Source: Pseudomonas fluorescens (GTDB taxonomy: Bacteria > Pseudomonadota > Gammaproteobacteria > Pseudomonadales > Pseudomonadaceae). From it: 64,000 bases of DNA. The stretch is from NCBI RefSeq assembly GCF_900215245.1, contig NZ_LT907842.1:4092001-4156000 (forward strand). The letters are read 5' to 3'. The notes below the pieces were generated by a model. It was not told the DNA's origin and did no database searches. It saw only the letters and a program-made list of their open reading frames with translations. This document shows, piece after piece, positions 1 through 9,346 of the stretch. The translations under genes were made by a program, and so were the position numbers. The stretch's first letter is position 1. Every line of letters starts with the position of its first letter.

Positions 1-223
1 GGAAGGCTGCCAGGCTGCGATCTTTCTCGTTGATCTGGCGCAACAGGTGCTGGGCTTCGAATTCGCTGAGGTGCAGTTCGCTGAGCAGGTTGAACAGCGG
101 AGAATCATCCAGCAACACTTCCTTGCTCGCCGCTTCCGGGGCAGACAGTGTGCTGATTTGAAGTGCGATCATGTCGTCGATACGGTAGTATTCGCGGCGT
201 TCTTCTTCATCTAATGTCGACAT
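1..223 (-). CDS. PilZ domain protein, N-terminal part only
   Basis: Only the first 74 codons are in the window; the gene runs off the left edge. The protein begins MSTLDEEERREYYRIDDMIA, and the R-E-Y-Y-R stretch near residues 9-15 resembles the RxxxR start of a PilZ domain, which binds cyclic di-GMP in many proteins. The rest visible (residues 20-74) looks helical and acidic. It is divergent from lolC, the same neighbourhood as a PilZ gene next to lolC in P. aeruginosa (recalled, not searched). The second PilZ motif (D/NxSxxG) is outside the window, so binding of c-di-GMP cannot be judged. Confidence 0.7.
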   Translation of the reverse strand, partial: MSTLDEEERREYYRIDDMIALQISTLSAPEAASKEVLLDDSPLFNLLSELHLSEFEAQHLLRQINEKDRSLAAF

Positions 224-317
224 GGCGAACCCAAAGTAGCGGTAATGGTCTGAGTGTAAAGCTGCTTACCTGACCCCGCCACCGGGACGTCTTCTTTTCC
301 TCCGAACAAGCCCCGAC

Positions 318-1568
318 ATGTTCAGACCTCTCTTCGTATTTATTGGCACGCGTTATACCCGTGCAAAGCGCCGCAATCATTTTGTGTCGTTCATTTCCCT
401 CACCTCGATGATCGGGCTCGCCTTGGGCGTGGTCGTGATGATCGTGGTGCTGTCGGTGATGAACGGCTTCGACCATGAGATGCGCACCCGCGTGCTGGGC
501 ATGGTGCCCCACGCGACCATCGAGTCCGATGAACCCATCAGCGACTGGCCAAGCCTGGCCGACAAGGTCAAGCAGAACCCCAAGGTGGTGGCCGTTGCGC
601 CATTCACCCAGATGCAGGGGCTGCTGACCAACGACGGCAAGGTGCAGAAAATCCTGCTCAATGGCATCGACCCGGCCCAGGAACGAAACGTGTCGATCAT
701 CGACAAGTTCATGTTGCAGGGCAAACTCGACGACCTGGCCCCCGGCAGCTTCGGCATCGTGATCGGCGACAAGGCCGCGGCCAAGCTCGGCGTGGGCATC
801 GGCGACAAGCTGACCTTTGTCGCGCCGGAAGTCACCGTGACCCCGGCGGGCATGTTCCCGCGCATGAAGCGCTTTACCGTGGTCGGCACCTTCCACGTCG
901 GCGCCGGCGAGATCGACGGCTACCTCGGCCTGACCAACCTCACCGACCTGGCACGCCTGCATCGCTGGCAGCCGGACCAGGTGCAGGGCCTGCGCCTCAA
1001 GTTCAACGACCTGTTCGACGCACCGCGCGGCGCCTGGGAAATCGCCCAGCACCTGGGTGAATCCAAGTACTACGCCCGTGACTGGACCCGTACCCACGGC
1101 AACCTGTACCAGGCCATCCGCATGGAAAAAGCCATGATCGGCCTGTTGTTGCTGCTGATCGTCGCCGTGGCCGCGTTCAACATCATCTCCACCCTGGTGA
1201 TGGTGGTGAACGACAAGAAGGGCGATATCGCCATCCTGCGTACCCTTGGCGCCACGCCGGGGCAGATCATGGCGATTTTCATGGTGCAGGGCACCGTGAT
1301 CGGCGTGGTCGGCACCTTGATCGGCACCGCCGTCGGCATTTTGGCCGCGCTGAACGTCAGCGCCGCCATCGCCGCGCTGGAAAAAGTCATCGGCCACAAG
1401 TTTCTCAACGCTGACGTCTACTTCATCGACTACTTGCCGTCCCAGGTTCAGGCCCAGGACGTGTTGATGGTGGGCGGCGCCGCGTTGGTATTGAGTTTCC
1501 TTGCCACCCTGTATCCAGCCTGGCGCGCGGCACGTACCCAGCCAGCACAGGCCTTACGTTATGAGTGA
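318..1568 (+). CDS. lolC: Lipoprotein-releasing system permease LolC (LolC/E family)
   Basis: Inner-membrane subunit of the LolCDE ABC complex, which extracts outer-membrane lipoproteins from the inner membrane and hands them to LolA. The 416-residue length and layout are typical: one membrane segment at about residues 26-50, a large periplasmic domain, then three membrane segments at about 270-300, 320-350 and 380-405 (FtsX/MacB permease core). The start ATG gives [20 protein letters not shown], closely matched by the paralogue encoded from 2319. The stop overlaps the lolD start by 8 bases, so translation is probably coupled. Which paralogue is called C or E rests on gene order. Confidence 0.93.
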   Translation: MFRPLFVFIGTRYTRAKRRNHFVSFISLTSMIGLALGVVVMIVVLSVMNGFDHEMRTRVLGMVPHATIESDEPISDWPSLADKVKQNPKVVAVAPFTQMQGLLTNDGKVQKILLNGIDPAQERNVSIIDKFMLQGKLDDLAPGSFGIVIGDKAAAKLGVGIGDKLTFVAPEVTVTPAGMFPRMKRFTVVGTFHVGAGEIDGYLGLTNLTDLARLHRWQPDQVQGLRLKFNDLFDAPRGAWEIAQHLGESKYYARDWTRTHGNLYQAIRMEKAMIGLLLLLIVAVAAFNIISTLVMVVNDKKGDIAILRTLGATPGQIMAIFMVQGTVIGVVGTLIGTAVGILAALNVSAAIAALEKVIGHKFLNADVYFIDYLPSQVQAQDVLMVGGAALVLSFLATLYPAWRAARTQPAQALRYE

Positions 1569-2259
1569 ATCGGGCATGAGTGAAAAAGCGATTTTGAGCT
1601 GCCGCAACCTGGGCAAATCCTACGAGGAAGGTCCGGAATCGGTGGTGGTGTTGTCCAACCTGCAGCTGGAACTGCACCCGGGCGAGCGCGTGGCGATCGT
1701 CGGCAGTTCCGGTTCGGGCAAAAGTACCTTGCTCAACCTGTTGGGCGGCCTGGATACGCCGTCCCAGGGCAGCGTATGGCTGGCCGGCGAAGAATTGTCG
1801 GCTCTCGGTGAGAAGGCGCGCGGTCAACTGCGCAACCGTTCGTTGGGTTTTGTCTACCAGTTCCACCATTTGCTGCCGGAATTCACTGCCCTGGAAAACG
1901 TGTGCATGCCGCTGCTGATCGGCAAGACCGCGATCCCGGAAGCCCGCCAGCGCGCCAAGGCGTTGCTGGAGCGCGTCGGCCTCGGCCATCGCCTGGAGCA
2001 CAAGCCGGCCGAGCTGTCCGGCGGTGAGCGCCAGCGCGTGGCGATTGCCCGCGCACTGGTGAACAAACCAGGCCTGGTGATGCTTGACGAGCCGACCGGC
2101 AACCTCGACTCCCACACCGCTCAGGGCATCAAGGATTTGATGCTGGAACTGAGCACCCAGATGCGCACCGCGTTCCTGGTGGTGACCCATGACATGAGCA
2201 TGGCCCGCCAGATGGACCGCGTGTTGCACCTGCAGGAAGGTCATCTGGTCGCCATCTGA
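1561..2259 (+). CDS. lolD: Lipoprotein-releasing system ATP-binding protein LolD
   Basis: ATPase that powers LolCE. Visible motifs are Walker [10 protein letters not shown], signature [10 protein letters not shown], Walker [13 protein letters not shown] and the switch histidine in VVTHD. The 232-residue form starts at the ATG that overlaps the end of lolC; an internal ATG at 1576 (MSEKAIL...) gives 227 residues and is an equally credible start, since neither has a strong Shine-Dalgarno. A good hairpin with a T-tract follows directly, before the second permease gene. Confidence 0.93.
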   Translation: MSESGMSEKAILSCRNLGKSYEEGPESVVVLSNLQLELHPGERVAIVGSSGSGKSTLLNLLGGLDTPSQGSVWLAGEELSALGEKARGQLRNRSLGFVYQFHHLLPEFTALENVCMPLLIGKTAIPEARQRAKALLERVGLGHRLEHKPAELSGGERQRVAIARALVNKPGLVMLDEPTGNLDSHTAQGIKDLMLELSTQMRTAFLVVTHDMSMARQMDRVLHLQEGHLVAI

Positions 2260-2268
2260 CCCGTTTCA

Positions 2269-2300
2269 AGCCCGGCGCCTGGCGCTGGGCTTTTTCATTT
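2269..2300 (+). terminator. Rho-independent-type hairpin between lolD and the second permease gene
   Basis: AGCCCGGCGC pairs with GCGCTGGGCT (one G-T pair) around a two-base loop and is followed by TTTTTC and then TTTTTTC. It lies 10 bases after lolD and about 20 bases before the next start, inside what is otherwise a lolCDE operon, so it may attenuate the last gene. Confidence 0.7.
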
Positions 2301-2318
2301 TTTCAACGGTGCCCGCGA

Positions 2319-3563
2319 ATGTTCAGACCGTTATCGATTTTCATCGGCACGCGCTATACCCGCGCCAAGCGCCGCAACCGTTTTGTTTCGTTTATCTCGA
2401 TGACCTCGATGATCGGCCTCGCCCTGGGCGTGCTCGCGATGATCGTGGTGTTGTCGGTAATGAACGGCTTCCAGCGCGAAATGAGCACACGCATTCTCGG
2501 CATGGTGCCGCACGCCACCATCGTCGGTGTGAACCCGATTGATGATTGGCAGCCGGTGGCCGCTGCGGCGATGAAGAACCCGGAAGTCACCGCAGCGGTG
2601 CCTTTCACGCAGATGGACGGCATGTTCTCCTACAAAGGCGCGATGCAGCCGATCGAGATCAGCGGCGTCGACCCAGCCCAGGAAGGCAAGGTCTCGATCG
2701 TGGCCCAGCATATTGTGCGCGGCAAGCTGGAAGACCTGAAAGCCGGCGAGTTCGGCGTGGTCATCGGCGACATCACCGCACGGCGCTTCCGCCTGAACGT
2801 GGGCGACAAGCTCACCCTGATCGTCCCGGAAATCAGCACGGCACCGGGTGGTATCACCCCGCGTATGCAACGTTTGAACGTGGTCGGTATCTTCAAGGTC
2901 GGCGCCGAGCTGGATGGCTCCATGGCCTTGATCAACATGGCCGACGCCGCCGAGATCCAGCACTGGCAGCCGAACCAGGTGCAAAGCGTGCGCCTGGCGG
3001 TGAAGGACCTGTACGCAGCGCCCAAGGTTTCGGCGGACATCGCTGCCAGCTTGGGCGCGGCCTACAAGCCGGATGACTGGACCCACACCCAGGGCAGCCT
3101 GTTCAGTGCGATGAAGATGGAAAAGACCATGATCGGCCTGCTGTTGCTGATGATCGTCGCCGTCGCCGCGTTCAACATCATTGCCACGCTGATCATGGTG
3201 GTGAACGACAAGGGCGCCGACATCGCGATTCTGCGCACCATCGGCGCCACGCCACGGCAGATCATGGCGATCTTCATGGTGCAGGGCACGGTGATAGGCA
3301 TCGTCGGCACCCTGATCGGCGGCGTGCTGGGGGTGATTGCGGCGTTGAACGTGAGTGAGTTGGTGGGTTGGCTGGAGCGCGTGAGCGGCCAGCATATCTT
3401 CAGTTCGGACGTGTACTTCGTCAGCAACCTGCCTTCGGAACTGCAGGGCGGCGATGTGCTGCTGATTTGCTCGGCGGGGTTTGTGTTGAGCTTCTTGGCG
3501 ACGCTGTACCCGGCGTATCGGGCGGCGAAGATTGAGCCGGCGCATGCGCTCAGGTATTCGTAA
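2319..3563 (+). CDS. lolE: Lipoprotein-releasing system permease LolE (LolC/E family)
   Basis: Second integral membrane subunit of the LolCDE complex, 414 residues, a clear paralogue of the 318-1568 product: both begin [20 protein letters not shown] and both end in the same three-membrane-segment FtsX-type core with a shared VVNDKxxDIAILRT loop. The N-terminal membrane segment is at about residues 26-50. There is no strong Shine-Dalgarno before the ATG, and the gene sits only about 20 bases behind a terminator-like hairpin, so its expression may depend on readthrough from lolCD. A REP pair follows the gene. Confidence 0.92.
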   Translation: MFRPLSIFIGTRYTRAKRRNRFVSFISMTSMIGLALGVLAMIVVLSVMNGFQREMSTRILGMVPHATIVGVNPIDDWQPVAAAAMKNPEVTAAVPFTQMDGMFSYKGAMQPIEISGVDPAQEGKVSIVAQHIVRGKLEDLKAGEFGVVIGDITARRFRLNVGDKLTLIVPEISTAPGGITPRMQRLNVVGIFKVGAELDGSMALINMADAAEIQHWQPNQVQSVRLAVKDLYAAPKVSADIAASLGAAYKPDDWTHTQGSLFSAMKMEKTMIGLLLLMIVAVAAFNIIATLIMVVNDKGADIAILRTIGATPRQIMAIFMVQGTVIGIVGTLIGGVLGVIAALNVSELVGWLERVSGQHIFSSDVYFVSNLPSELQGGDVLLICSAGFVLSFLATLYPAYRAAKIEPAHALRYS

Positions 3564-3571
3564 AGTCTGAG

Positions 3572-3654
3572 ACCGCTATCGCAGGCAAGCCAGCTCCCAC
3601 ATTTGAATGTATTCACACATCAAAATGTGGGAGCCGGGCTTGCCCGCGATAGGG
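3572..3654. repeat. REP pair (inverted)
   Basis: Two REP elements in opposite orientation (3575-3603 and 3624-3652), each with the GTGGGAGC..GCTTGCC core, separated by about 20 bases. They lie in the gap between the convergent lolE and copS genes. No T-tract follows. Confidence 0.9.
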
Positions 3655-3669
3655 CCGGTACAGCTTGCA

Positions 3670-5031
3670 TCAATCTGCTGTTGGCAACTCAATCACAAAC
3701 CTGGTCCACCCCGCCCCAGACTCACAGTAAATCCTCCCGCCATGCGCCCGCACAATCGACTGGGTAATCGCCAGCCCCAGCCCCGCATGCTCGCTGCTGC
3801 CTTCACGGCGCGCCGGGTCCGCACGGTAGAACCGATCAAACAACCTCGGTAACAACGCCGCTGGAATGCCTTCGCCGGTATTCTCCACCGTCAGCGTCAC
3901 GCCCTGTTTGCGTTCAACCATCCGCACCCGCACCTCGCCACCGGCCGGGGTAAACCTGAGCGCGTTATCGAGCAAATTCGACAACGCCCGGCGCAACATG
4001 CCGCGATCAGCCGCCGTGTGCGCGGCGCCCTCGCGCACCAGGCTCACGTGGGCGTCCTCGGCCAACAAGGCGAAGAACTCCAGCAGCGCCTCCACTTCAG
4101 CTTCCAGCACCAAGGCTTCGTGCTTGGGCATGAGCAGCCCGTGATCGGCCTTGGCCAGGTACAACATGTCATTTACCAACTGCGCCATCCATTGCAGTTC
4201 TTCCAGGTTGCTGTGCAGCGCTTCGCGGTAATCTTCCAGCGGGCGCGGCTGAGTGAGGATGACCTGGGTGTGGGTCAGCAGGTTCGACAGGGGCGTGCGC
4301 AGTTCGTGGGCGATGTCGGCGGAGAAGGCCGAGAGGCGCTGGAACGAATCGTCGAGGCGGCCCAGCATCGCGTTGAAGGCCTGGGCCAGTTCGGCGAGTT
4401 CCACGGGCATTTGCTGCTGGGGCAGGCGTTGGGTCAAGGAATGCGCCGACACCCCGGCGGCCACTTCACTCATGCGCCGCAACGGCCGCAAGCCACTGCG
4501 TGCCGCCCAGGCGCCGAGCAGCGCGGTGGCCAGCGCCGAGAGGCCGACGGTCAGCCAGATCAGATGCTGCATGCGTTGCAGGAAGTGCTGGTGATGGGTG
4601 ATGTCGAGCATCAGGCTCAGTTGCGGCGAGCCCGGCTGGTTTGGCAGCAACGGCACGTTGTACACGCGGTAGTCGGTGCCGGCGTTTTGCAGGCTGTGCA
4701 GGCCTGGCGCTGCGGGCAGTGCGACGCCCGGTGCGCCGTCATACCAGCGCTGGCCGGCGGCCGTAATGCGCAACGCCAGGTCGGGTTGCCGGTTGAGTTC
4801 AGTGCGCAATTGCGCTTCGCGCTGGGCGAACAACTGTGGCGTATCCACACCCTGCAACGTGCTGCGCAGCGCCACCAGTTTGCCGTCGAGCAACTGTTGG
4901 TCGAGTTCGACAAAGTGGGCCTCACTGGCCTGGTTGAAGAGCACGCCGGCGATCAACGAGACCACCGCCGTGCACGCCGCAAACAGCAGCGCCAGGCGGC
5001 TGGCCAGGGACAGGCGCTTGATCAATTGCAC
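3670..5031 (-). CDS. copS: Heavy-metal (copper) sensor histidine kinase, CopS/CusS type
   Basis: Membrane kinase partner of the CopR regulator encoded just upstream. Membrane segments lie at about residues 10-33 and 158-180 with a periplasmic sensing domain between them, then a HAMP region, the H-box [13 protein letters not shown] (His242), and an ATPase domain with N ([10 protein letters not shown]), G1 (NTGEGIP) and G2 (GLGLAI) boxes. The start codon is GTG and overlaps the end of copR by 10 bases, so the two are cotranslated. The family (CopS, CusS, IrlS) senses copper or other metals in the periplasm; copper is favoured here by the cop box and cupredoxin next door. Confidence 0.9.
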   Translation of the reverse strand: MQLIKRLSLASRLALLFAACTAVVSLIAGVLFNQASEAHFVELDQQLLDGKLVALRSTLQGVDTPQLFAQREAQLRTELNRQPDLALRITAAGQRWYDGAPGVALPAAPGLHSLQNAGTDYRVYNVPLLPNQPGSPQLSLMLDITHHQHFLQRMQHLIWLTVGLSALATALLGAWAARSGLRPLRRMSEVAAGVSAHSLTQRLPQQQMPVELAELAQAFNAMLGRLDDSFQRLSAFSADIAHELRTPLSNLLTHTQVILTQPRPLEDYREALHSNLEELQWMAQLVNDMLYLAKADHGLLMPKHEALVLEAEVEALLEFFALLAEDAHVSLVREGAAHTAADRGMLRRALSNLLDNALRFTPAGGEVRVRMVERKQGVTLTVENTGEGIPAALLPRLFDRFYRADPARREGSSEHAGLGLAITQSIVRAHGGRIYCESGAGWTRFVIELPTAD

Positions 5032-5702
5032 CGTTCCTCCAACACATAGCCCATGCCGCGCACGGTGTGGATCAGCTTGTTGGGGAAGTGGTCATCGACT
5101 TTCAGGCGCAATCGGCGGATCGCCACTTCGATGATGTTGGTGTCGCTGTCGAAATTCATGTCCCACACTTGAGAGGCGATCAGCGACTTGGGCAGCACTT
5201 CGCCCTGGCGGCGCAGCAACAGCTCCAGCAGCGAGAATTCCTTGGCGGTGAGGTCGATGCGCTGGCCGTCCCGTTCGACGCGGCGGCGGATCAGGTCCAG
5301 GCGCAGGTCAGCCAGTTGCAGCGCGGTGTCCTGCGGTGTGCTGCTGCCACGGCGCAACAGGCTGCGCACCCGGGCCAGCAGTTCGGAAAAGGCGAAGGGT
5401 TTGACCAGGTAATCGTCGGCGCCCAGTTCCAGGCCGTGCACGCGGTCTTCCACCGCATCGCGGGCGGTGAGGAACAGCACCGGGAGGTCCAGGCCGGCAC
5501 TGCGCACGGCCTGCAGGATTTGCCAGCCGTCACGGCCCGGCAGCATCACATCAAGGATCAACAGGTCGTAATCACCGGTCAGCGCCAGGTGTTGCCCGCT
5601 GGTGCCGTCGGCGACCAATTCGGTGGTAAAGCCCGCCTCGGTCAGGCCCTGGCGCAGGTAGTGGCCGGTTTTCGGTTGGTCTTCAACGATCAGCAGTTTC
5701 AT
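5022..5702 (-). CDS. copR: Copper response regulator CopR (OmpR family)
   Basis: 226-residue OmpR/PhoB-type regulator: receiver domain (residues 1-120, acidic pocket E7-D8, phospho-acceptor D51 in [10 protein letters not shown], Lys in LVKPFAF) and a winged-helix DNA-binding domain (about 130-225, [15 protein letters not shown]). The ATG at 5702 gives [13 protein letters not shown], the usual start; an upstream in-frame ATG would add 21 unlikely residues. It is divergent from a cupredoxin gene, and the shared gap holds a motif matching the CopR box. Expected to activate the cupredoxin gene and probably other copper genes elsewhere. Confidence 0.92.
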   Translation of the reverse strand: MKLLIVEDQPKTGHYLRQGLTEAGFTTELVADGTSGQHLALTGDYDLLILDVMLPGRDGWQILQAVRSAGLDLPVLFLTARDAVEDRVHGLELGADDYLVKPFAFSELLARVRSLLRRGSSTPQDTALQLADLRLDLIRRRVERDGQRIDLTAKEFSLLELLLRRQGEVLPKSLIASQVWDMNFDSDTNIIEVAIRRLRLKVDDHFPNKLIHTVRGMGYVLEERCN

Positions 5703-5766
5703 GGGCAGCTCTTGGCAGCGGGTCACGATGGGCTTTATACCGTGGGCGCCAGGGCAGGGGCGCAAC

Positions 5767-5782
5767 CTGACAAAGTTGTAAT
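5767..5782 (+). promoter_or_regulatory. CopR-binding box (cop box)
   Basis: The sequence CTGACAAAGTTGTAAT fits the pattern I recall for the Pseudomonas CopR site, CTGACA-N5-GTAAT, without mismatch. It lies 77 bases before the cupredoxin start and 65 bases before the copR start, in the middle of the divergent promoter region. Confidence 0.8.
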
Positions 5783-5858
5783 CTAGCAGTCAGCTGGCTG
5801 GCAGCGGGGCCATCTTAAAGTGCTGAGCAAGCTGGACACACTTTTTTGGAGAAGCGTC

Positions 5859-6380
5859 ATGGCATTGCGTACACCACTGTTATTGGCGGGCTGTTTGTTG
5901 GCGTTAAGCGTTAATGCAATGGCCGATGAGGCCCACACCTACGCGTTTGGCCACCCGGCACCGGCCGATAAAGCCACGCGCACCGTGGAAGTCACCCTGC
6001 AGGACATTTCCTTTTCGCCCAAGGCTCTGGATGTAAAAGCCGGTGAGACCGTGCGCTTTGTGCTGGTCAACAAAGGCCAGTTACTGCACGAATTCAATCT
6101 GGGTGATGCGGCGATGCACGCCGAACACCAGAAAGAAATGCTCAAGATGCAAGCCAGCGGCATGCTCACGGCCACCGGCATGGGCAAGATGGACCACGCC
6201 GCCATGGGGCATGGCGATATGGGCGGCATGAAGCATGACGACCCCAACAGCGTGCTGGTCGAGCCGGGCAAGTCCGCCGAGCTGACCTGGACCTTCACCA
6301 AGGCCACCGGTCTTGAGTTTGCCTGCAACATTCCGGGGCATTATCAGGCGGGCATGGTCGGCAAGCTGACCGTTGAGTGA
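5859..6380 (+). CDS. Periplasmic cupredoxin-like copper protein
   Basis: 173 residues with a Sec signal peptide (MALRTPLLLAGCLLALSVNAMA, cleavage near residue 22). The mature part is a cupredoxin fold: DISFSPKALDVKAGETVRF, a ligand-like His in LLHEFNLG, and the C-terminal FACNIPGHYQAGM segment supplying Cys, His and Met as in type I copper sites. A Met/His-rich insert (about residues 82-128, many M, H and D) could bind extra copper. The ATG at 5859 has GGAG ten bases upstream. It sits beside copRS under a cop box and next to queF, as in P. aeruginosa. Likely a copper-induced periplasmic copper binder; electron transfer is not excluded. Confidence 0.88.
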   Translation: MALRTPLLLAGCLLALSVNAMADEAHTYAFGHPAPADKATRTVEVTLQDISFSPKALDVKAGETVRFVLVNKGQLLHEFNLGDAAMHAEHQKEMLKMQASGMLTATGMGKMDHAAMGHGDMGGMKHDDPNSVLVEPGKSAELTWTFTKATGLEFACNIPGHYQAGMVGKLTVE

Positions 6381-6446
6381 GGCGATTCTTAAGGGCGGGA
6401 GCAAAGGCTGGTAGACTGGCGCGGTTTATTTAGCCAGGTTTCCGCC

Positions 6447-7277
6447 ATGCATCCCGCAGCCGAACATTCGCCGCTGGGCAAGTCCAGTGAATACATCTCC
6501 ACCTACACCCCGTCGTTGCTGTTCCCGATCCCTCGCGCCGCCAAATGGGCCGAGCTGGGCCTGAGCGCCGAAACCCTGCCGTACAAAGGCGTGGATTTCT
6601 GGAACTGCTTCGAATTGTCCTGGTTGCTGCCGTCGGGCAAGCCGGTGGTGGCCATCGGTGAATTCAGCATTCCGGCCGAGTCGCCGAACATCATCGAGTC
6701 CAAATCTTTCAAGTTGTACCTCAACTCGCTGAACCAGACCGCGTTTGCCGACACGAAAAGCCTGGAAGCCACCTTGCGCACCGACCTCAGCGCCGCTGCC
6801 GGCAAGCCTGTGAGTGTGCGCATCCGCAGCCTGGCCGAGGTTGAGGCCGAAGGCGTGATGGCGTTGCCGGGCGTGTGCATTGACGATTTGGACATCAGCG
6901 TCAGCAACTACGAGCACCCGCGCCCGGAACTGCTGCGGTGCGACGACTCGCGCATCGTTGAGGAGAGCGTGCACAGCCACCTGCTCAAATCCAACTGCCC
7001 GGTCACCAGCCAGCCGGATTGGGGCAGCGTAGTGGTGGAATACCGTGGCCACGCGTTGGATCACGCCAGTTTGCTGGAATATATCGTGAGCTTTCGCCAG
7101 CACTCGGACTTTCATGAGCAGTGCGTGGAGCGCATCTTTTTGGACTTGCAGCGGTTGCTCAAGCCCGAGAAGTTGACGGTGTATGCACGCTATGTGCGCC
7201 GCGGTGGGTTGGATATCAACCCGTATCGCAGCACGGAAGATGTGCAGTTCCAGAACGTGCGCCTGGCTCGCCAATAA
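6447..7277 (+). CDS. queF: NADPH-dependent 7-cyano-7-deazaguanine reductase QueF
   Basis: Reduces preQ0 to preQ1 in queuosine synthesis for tRNA. At 276 residues it is the long, two-domain (type II) QueF of proteobacteria. The nucleophilic Cys is C184 in [16 protein letters not shown], and the [11 protein letters not shown] motif for NADPH binding is at about residues 84-94. The start ATG gives [16 protein letters not shown], standard for the family. It stands alone between the copper locus and a REP pair. Confidence 0.96.
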   Translation: MHPAAEHSPLGKSSEYISTYTPSLLFPIPRAAKWAELGLSAETLPYKGVDFWNCFELSWLLPSGKPVVAIGEFSIPAESPNIIESKSFKLYLNSLNQTAFADTKSLEATLRTDLSAAAGKPVSVRIRSLAEVEAEGVMALPGVCIDDLDISVSNYEHPRPELLRCDDSRIVEESVHSHLLKSNCPVTSQPDWGSVVVEYRGHALDHASLLEYIVSFRQHSDFHEQCVERIFLDLQRLLKPEKLTVYARYVRRGGLDINPYRSTEDVQFQNVRLARQ

Positions 7278-7293
7278 GCATCACCCAAAACTA

Positions 7294-7385
7294 AATGTGG
7301 GAGCTGGCTTGCCTGCGATAGCGGCCCATCAGTCATACATCGGGTGACTGATACACCGTCATCGCAGGCAAGCCAGCTCCCACAG
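7294..7385. repeat. REP pair (inverted)
   Basis: Two facing REP units (TGTGGGAGCTGGCTTGCC... and its reverse complement) about 30 bases apart, in the gap between the convergent queF and DUF4404 genes. Confidence 0.9.
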
Positions 7386-7413
7386 TGGGTTCTGTGTGGG
7401 GCGTGGGATCGTA

Positions 7414-7680
7414 TTAGATCCCGATGTTACCCAAGGTGATCATGATATTGCGCAATGTCCCGGAAATGACCGGGTGTTCAGCATCGAACTCTATCGCCGC
7501 TTGATTCACATCATCGGAAATACTGGGTGTTTGGGTGGCCGGTTCAAGTTCGAGTTGTAATTCGAATTTGGCAATCAAGGCTTCCAGCGCTTCACGTTTT
7601 TCTTCAGACAGCGGCGGTTGCTGTTCCAACTGCCCGCGCAGGATGTTGACCTGTTCTTCAAGCTTTATGCGGTCAGGCAT
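7414..7680 (-). CDS. Small DUF4404-like protein
   Basis: 88 residues, start MPDRIKLEEQVNILRGQL. The first 50 residues are charged and helical with heptad-like leucines, probably a short coiled coil; the C-terminus ends in a hydrophobic stretch HPVISGTLRNIMITLGNIGI. It resembles the DUF4404 family of small Pseudomonas proteins (from memory). The start at 7680 is chosen because AAGGAAG lies 7-13 bases upstream; an upstream ATG adds 15 residues without a ribosome site. Function unknown. Confidence 0.75.
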   Translation of the reverse strand: MPDRIKLEEQVNILRGQLEQQPPLSEEKREALEALIAKFELQLELEPATQTPSISDDVNQAAIEFDAEHPVISGTLRNIMITLGNIGI

Positions 7681-7790
7681 GACGTTCTTCCTTTTATCGA
7701 TAGGCACTGGCATAGACCGCGGCACGCCGGGAAAGGTCTACGGGCTGACCTGTAGATTAATCCACCGGCGCCTTGAGTGCATGATCTCTA

Positions 7791-8399
7791 TCAGGGCTTC
7801 TCGCCTTTAAGCTGGCGCAGGCTGATATCCGCCAGGCAGGTGCCCAGTTCGCCAAGGTGGTCGATCACCGAGTGCACGCCCAACCCATACAGCGCCACCG
7901 TGGCTTTGCCGCGTTTATGTTCGCGCTGCTGCTCGGTCAACGCCTGCCATTGCTCGGGCGCCAAGCCGCACAGTGAGCCGCAGGACGCCAGGCCGATGGT
8001 CCACAACCCGGCATTCAGGCCCGCTTGCAGCAAGCGTGGCTCGCCGCTGACCAGCACGCAGCCTTCCAGGCGTTCGATATTCAAGGCCATCAGGGCTTGC
8101 CAGCAGGCATGCGGCGCCGGCCAGCGGATGGAGGAGGGCGGTGTTGCCTTCACCCAGTCGGGCAATGCGGCCGACAGCGGTGTGGTCACCGAGGCGGGCA
8201 GTTCATCCAGCCAGGCGCAAGGCACCCCTTGGTCCTTGAGACTGCGCAGGATCTTCAGCGCGCCGGGCGTGGCTTGGGAGTCGGGGCAGGGCGAGTCGGT
8301 GCGTGCCTGGGAACCGAAATCCACCAGGCAGCCACTCAGGCCAAACAGCACGGCGGTCAAGGAGGGGGCTCTGGCGACGGCAATTTCGGCGTGAGGCAT
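7791..8399 (-). CDS. HAD-superfamily-like protein lacking the catalytic aspartate motif
   Basis: 202 residues resembling the phosphonoacetaldehyde-hydrolase-like branch of the HAD superfamily, as found near mlaA in other pseudomonads. The motif I region reads AVLFGLSGCLVDFGS, where active enzymes have DxD or DxxG; Gly and Ser replace the nucleophile and acid/base Asp. Later segments (VLVSGEPRLLQAGLNAGLWTIGL) still follow the motif III/IV layout, but with Glu in place of the usual Asp pair. An AGGGAT site precedes the ATG. It may be a binding or regulatory pseudo-enzyme; the substrate is unknown. Confidence 0.7.
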   Translation of the reverse strand: MPHAEIAVARAPSLTAVLFGLSGCLVDFGSQARTDSPCPDSQATPGALKILRSLKDQGVPCAWLDELPASVTTPLSAALPDWVKATPPSSIRWPAPHACWQALMALNIERLEGCVLVSGEPRLLQAGLNAGLWTIGLASCGSLCGLAPEQWQALTEQQREHKRGKATVALYGLGVHSVIDHLGELGTCLADISLRQLKGEKP

Positions 8400-8595
8400 T
8401 TCGACATCCCTGAAATAGCTGTGACGCTATCGAGGCGACATGACAAGCGGATGACACTCGGGCGCACTTGTAGGAATTTTGTGCATTTTTCGTATGTCGG
8501 TTCCGCGTTACTGCCTAAATCGACACTTCCGTCATATACTGACGATCTTATTCAGGGCATAGCGCCCATGACAGACCATTCAAGGAGCAAAAGCT

Positions 8596-9285
8596 ATGCG
8601 CTGGAGCCACTACTTCGCTCAGCTATCTGTGTGTGCCACTGTTCTTCTGGCCCCGTTCGCCGCACAGGCCGCGTCGCAAGACGATCCATGGGAAAGCGTC
8701 AACCGCCCGATCTTCACCTTCAACGACACCGTTGATACCTACGCGCTCAAGCCATTGGCGCAGGGCTACCAGTTTGTCACGCCGCAATTCGTGCAGACGG
8801 GCATCCATAACTTCTTCCGCAACATCGGCGATGTCGGCAACTTTGCCAACGACGTGTTGCAGCTCAAGCCACACGCGGCCGGTGTCGACACCGCGCGTTT
8901 GCTGATGAACACCACGTTTGGTGTACTGGGCTTCATTGATGTGGGCACCAAAATGGGCCTGCAACGCAACGACGAAGACTTCGGCCAGACCCTGGGCTAC
9001 TGGGGCGTCGGCAGCGGTCCTTACGTGATGCTGCCACTGCTCGGCCCAAGCACCCTGCGTGATGCGCCGTCCAAATACGTCGACAGCTACACCCAACCGT
9101 ACCGTTACATGAACGATATCGGCTGGCGCAACAGCACCTTCGGCCTGAACATCGTCGACACCCGTGCCAGCCTGCTCGACAGCGAGAAGCTGATTACTGG
9201 CGACAAATACACCTTCATCCGTAACGCTTACCTGCAGAACCGTGAGTTCAAGGTCAAGGACGGCAAGGTCGTCGACGACTTTTAA
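8596..9285 (+). CDS. mlaA: MlaA (VacJ) family outer-membrane lipid asymmetry protein
   Basis: 229 residues of the MlaA family, which removes misplaced phospholipids from the outer leaflet of the outer membrane. The family core is clear: DPWESVNRPIFTFNDTVD, FFRNIGDVGNFANDVLQ, RLLMNTTFGVLGFIDVGTKMG and DFGQTLGYWGVGSGPYVMLPLLGPST. The N-terminus is a Sec signal ending FAAQA-AS; unlike E. coli MlaA there is no Cys at the cleavage site, so it seems not to be a lipoprotein. GGAGC lies upstream of the ATG. It ends in front of a bidirectional terminator shared with the PilZ gene. Confidence 0.93.
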   Translation: MRWSHYFAQLSVCATVLLAPFAAQAASQDDPWESVNRPIFTFNDTVDTYALKPLAQGYQFVTPQFVQTGIHNFFRNIGDVGNFANDVLQLKPHAAGVDTARLLMNTTFGVLGFIDVGTKMGLQRNDEDFGQTLGYWGVGSGPYVMLPLLGPSTLRDAPSKYVDSYTQPYRYMNDIGWRNSTFGLNIVDTRASLLDSEKLITGDKYTFIRNAYLQNREFKVKDGKVVDDF

Positions 9286-9302
9286 GCCGTGACGTTTTGA
9301 AA

Positions 9303-9338
9303 TGAAAAAAAGGCGACCCGCGTGGTCGCCTTTTTTGT
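9303..9338. terminator. Bidirectional rho-independent terminator
   Basis: AAAAAAAGGCGACC pairs with GGTCGCCTTTTTT around a CGCGT loop; the A-run and T-run serve both strands. It lies between the convergent mlaA and PilZ genes. Confidence 0.92.
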
Positions 9339-9346
9339 GCGCGATT

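Noticed and set aside
207..1397. Long open frame opposite lolC
   Set aside because: It mirrors the codon bias of lolC on the other strand and encodes low-complexity His/Gly-rich protein; lolC is the real gene.
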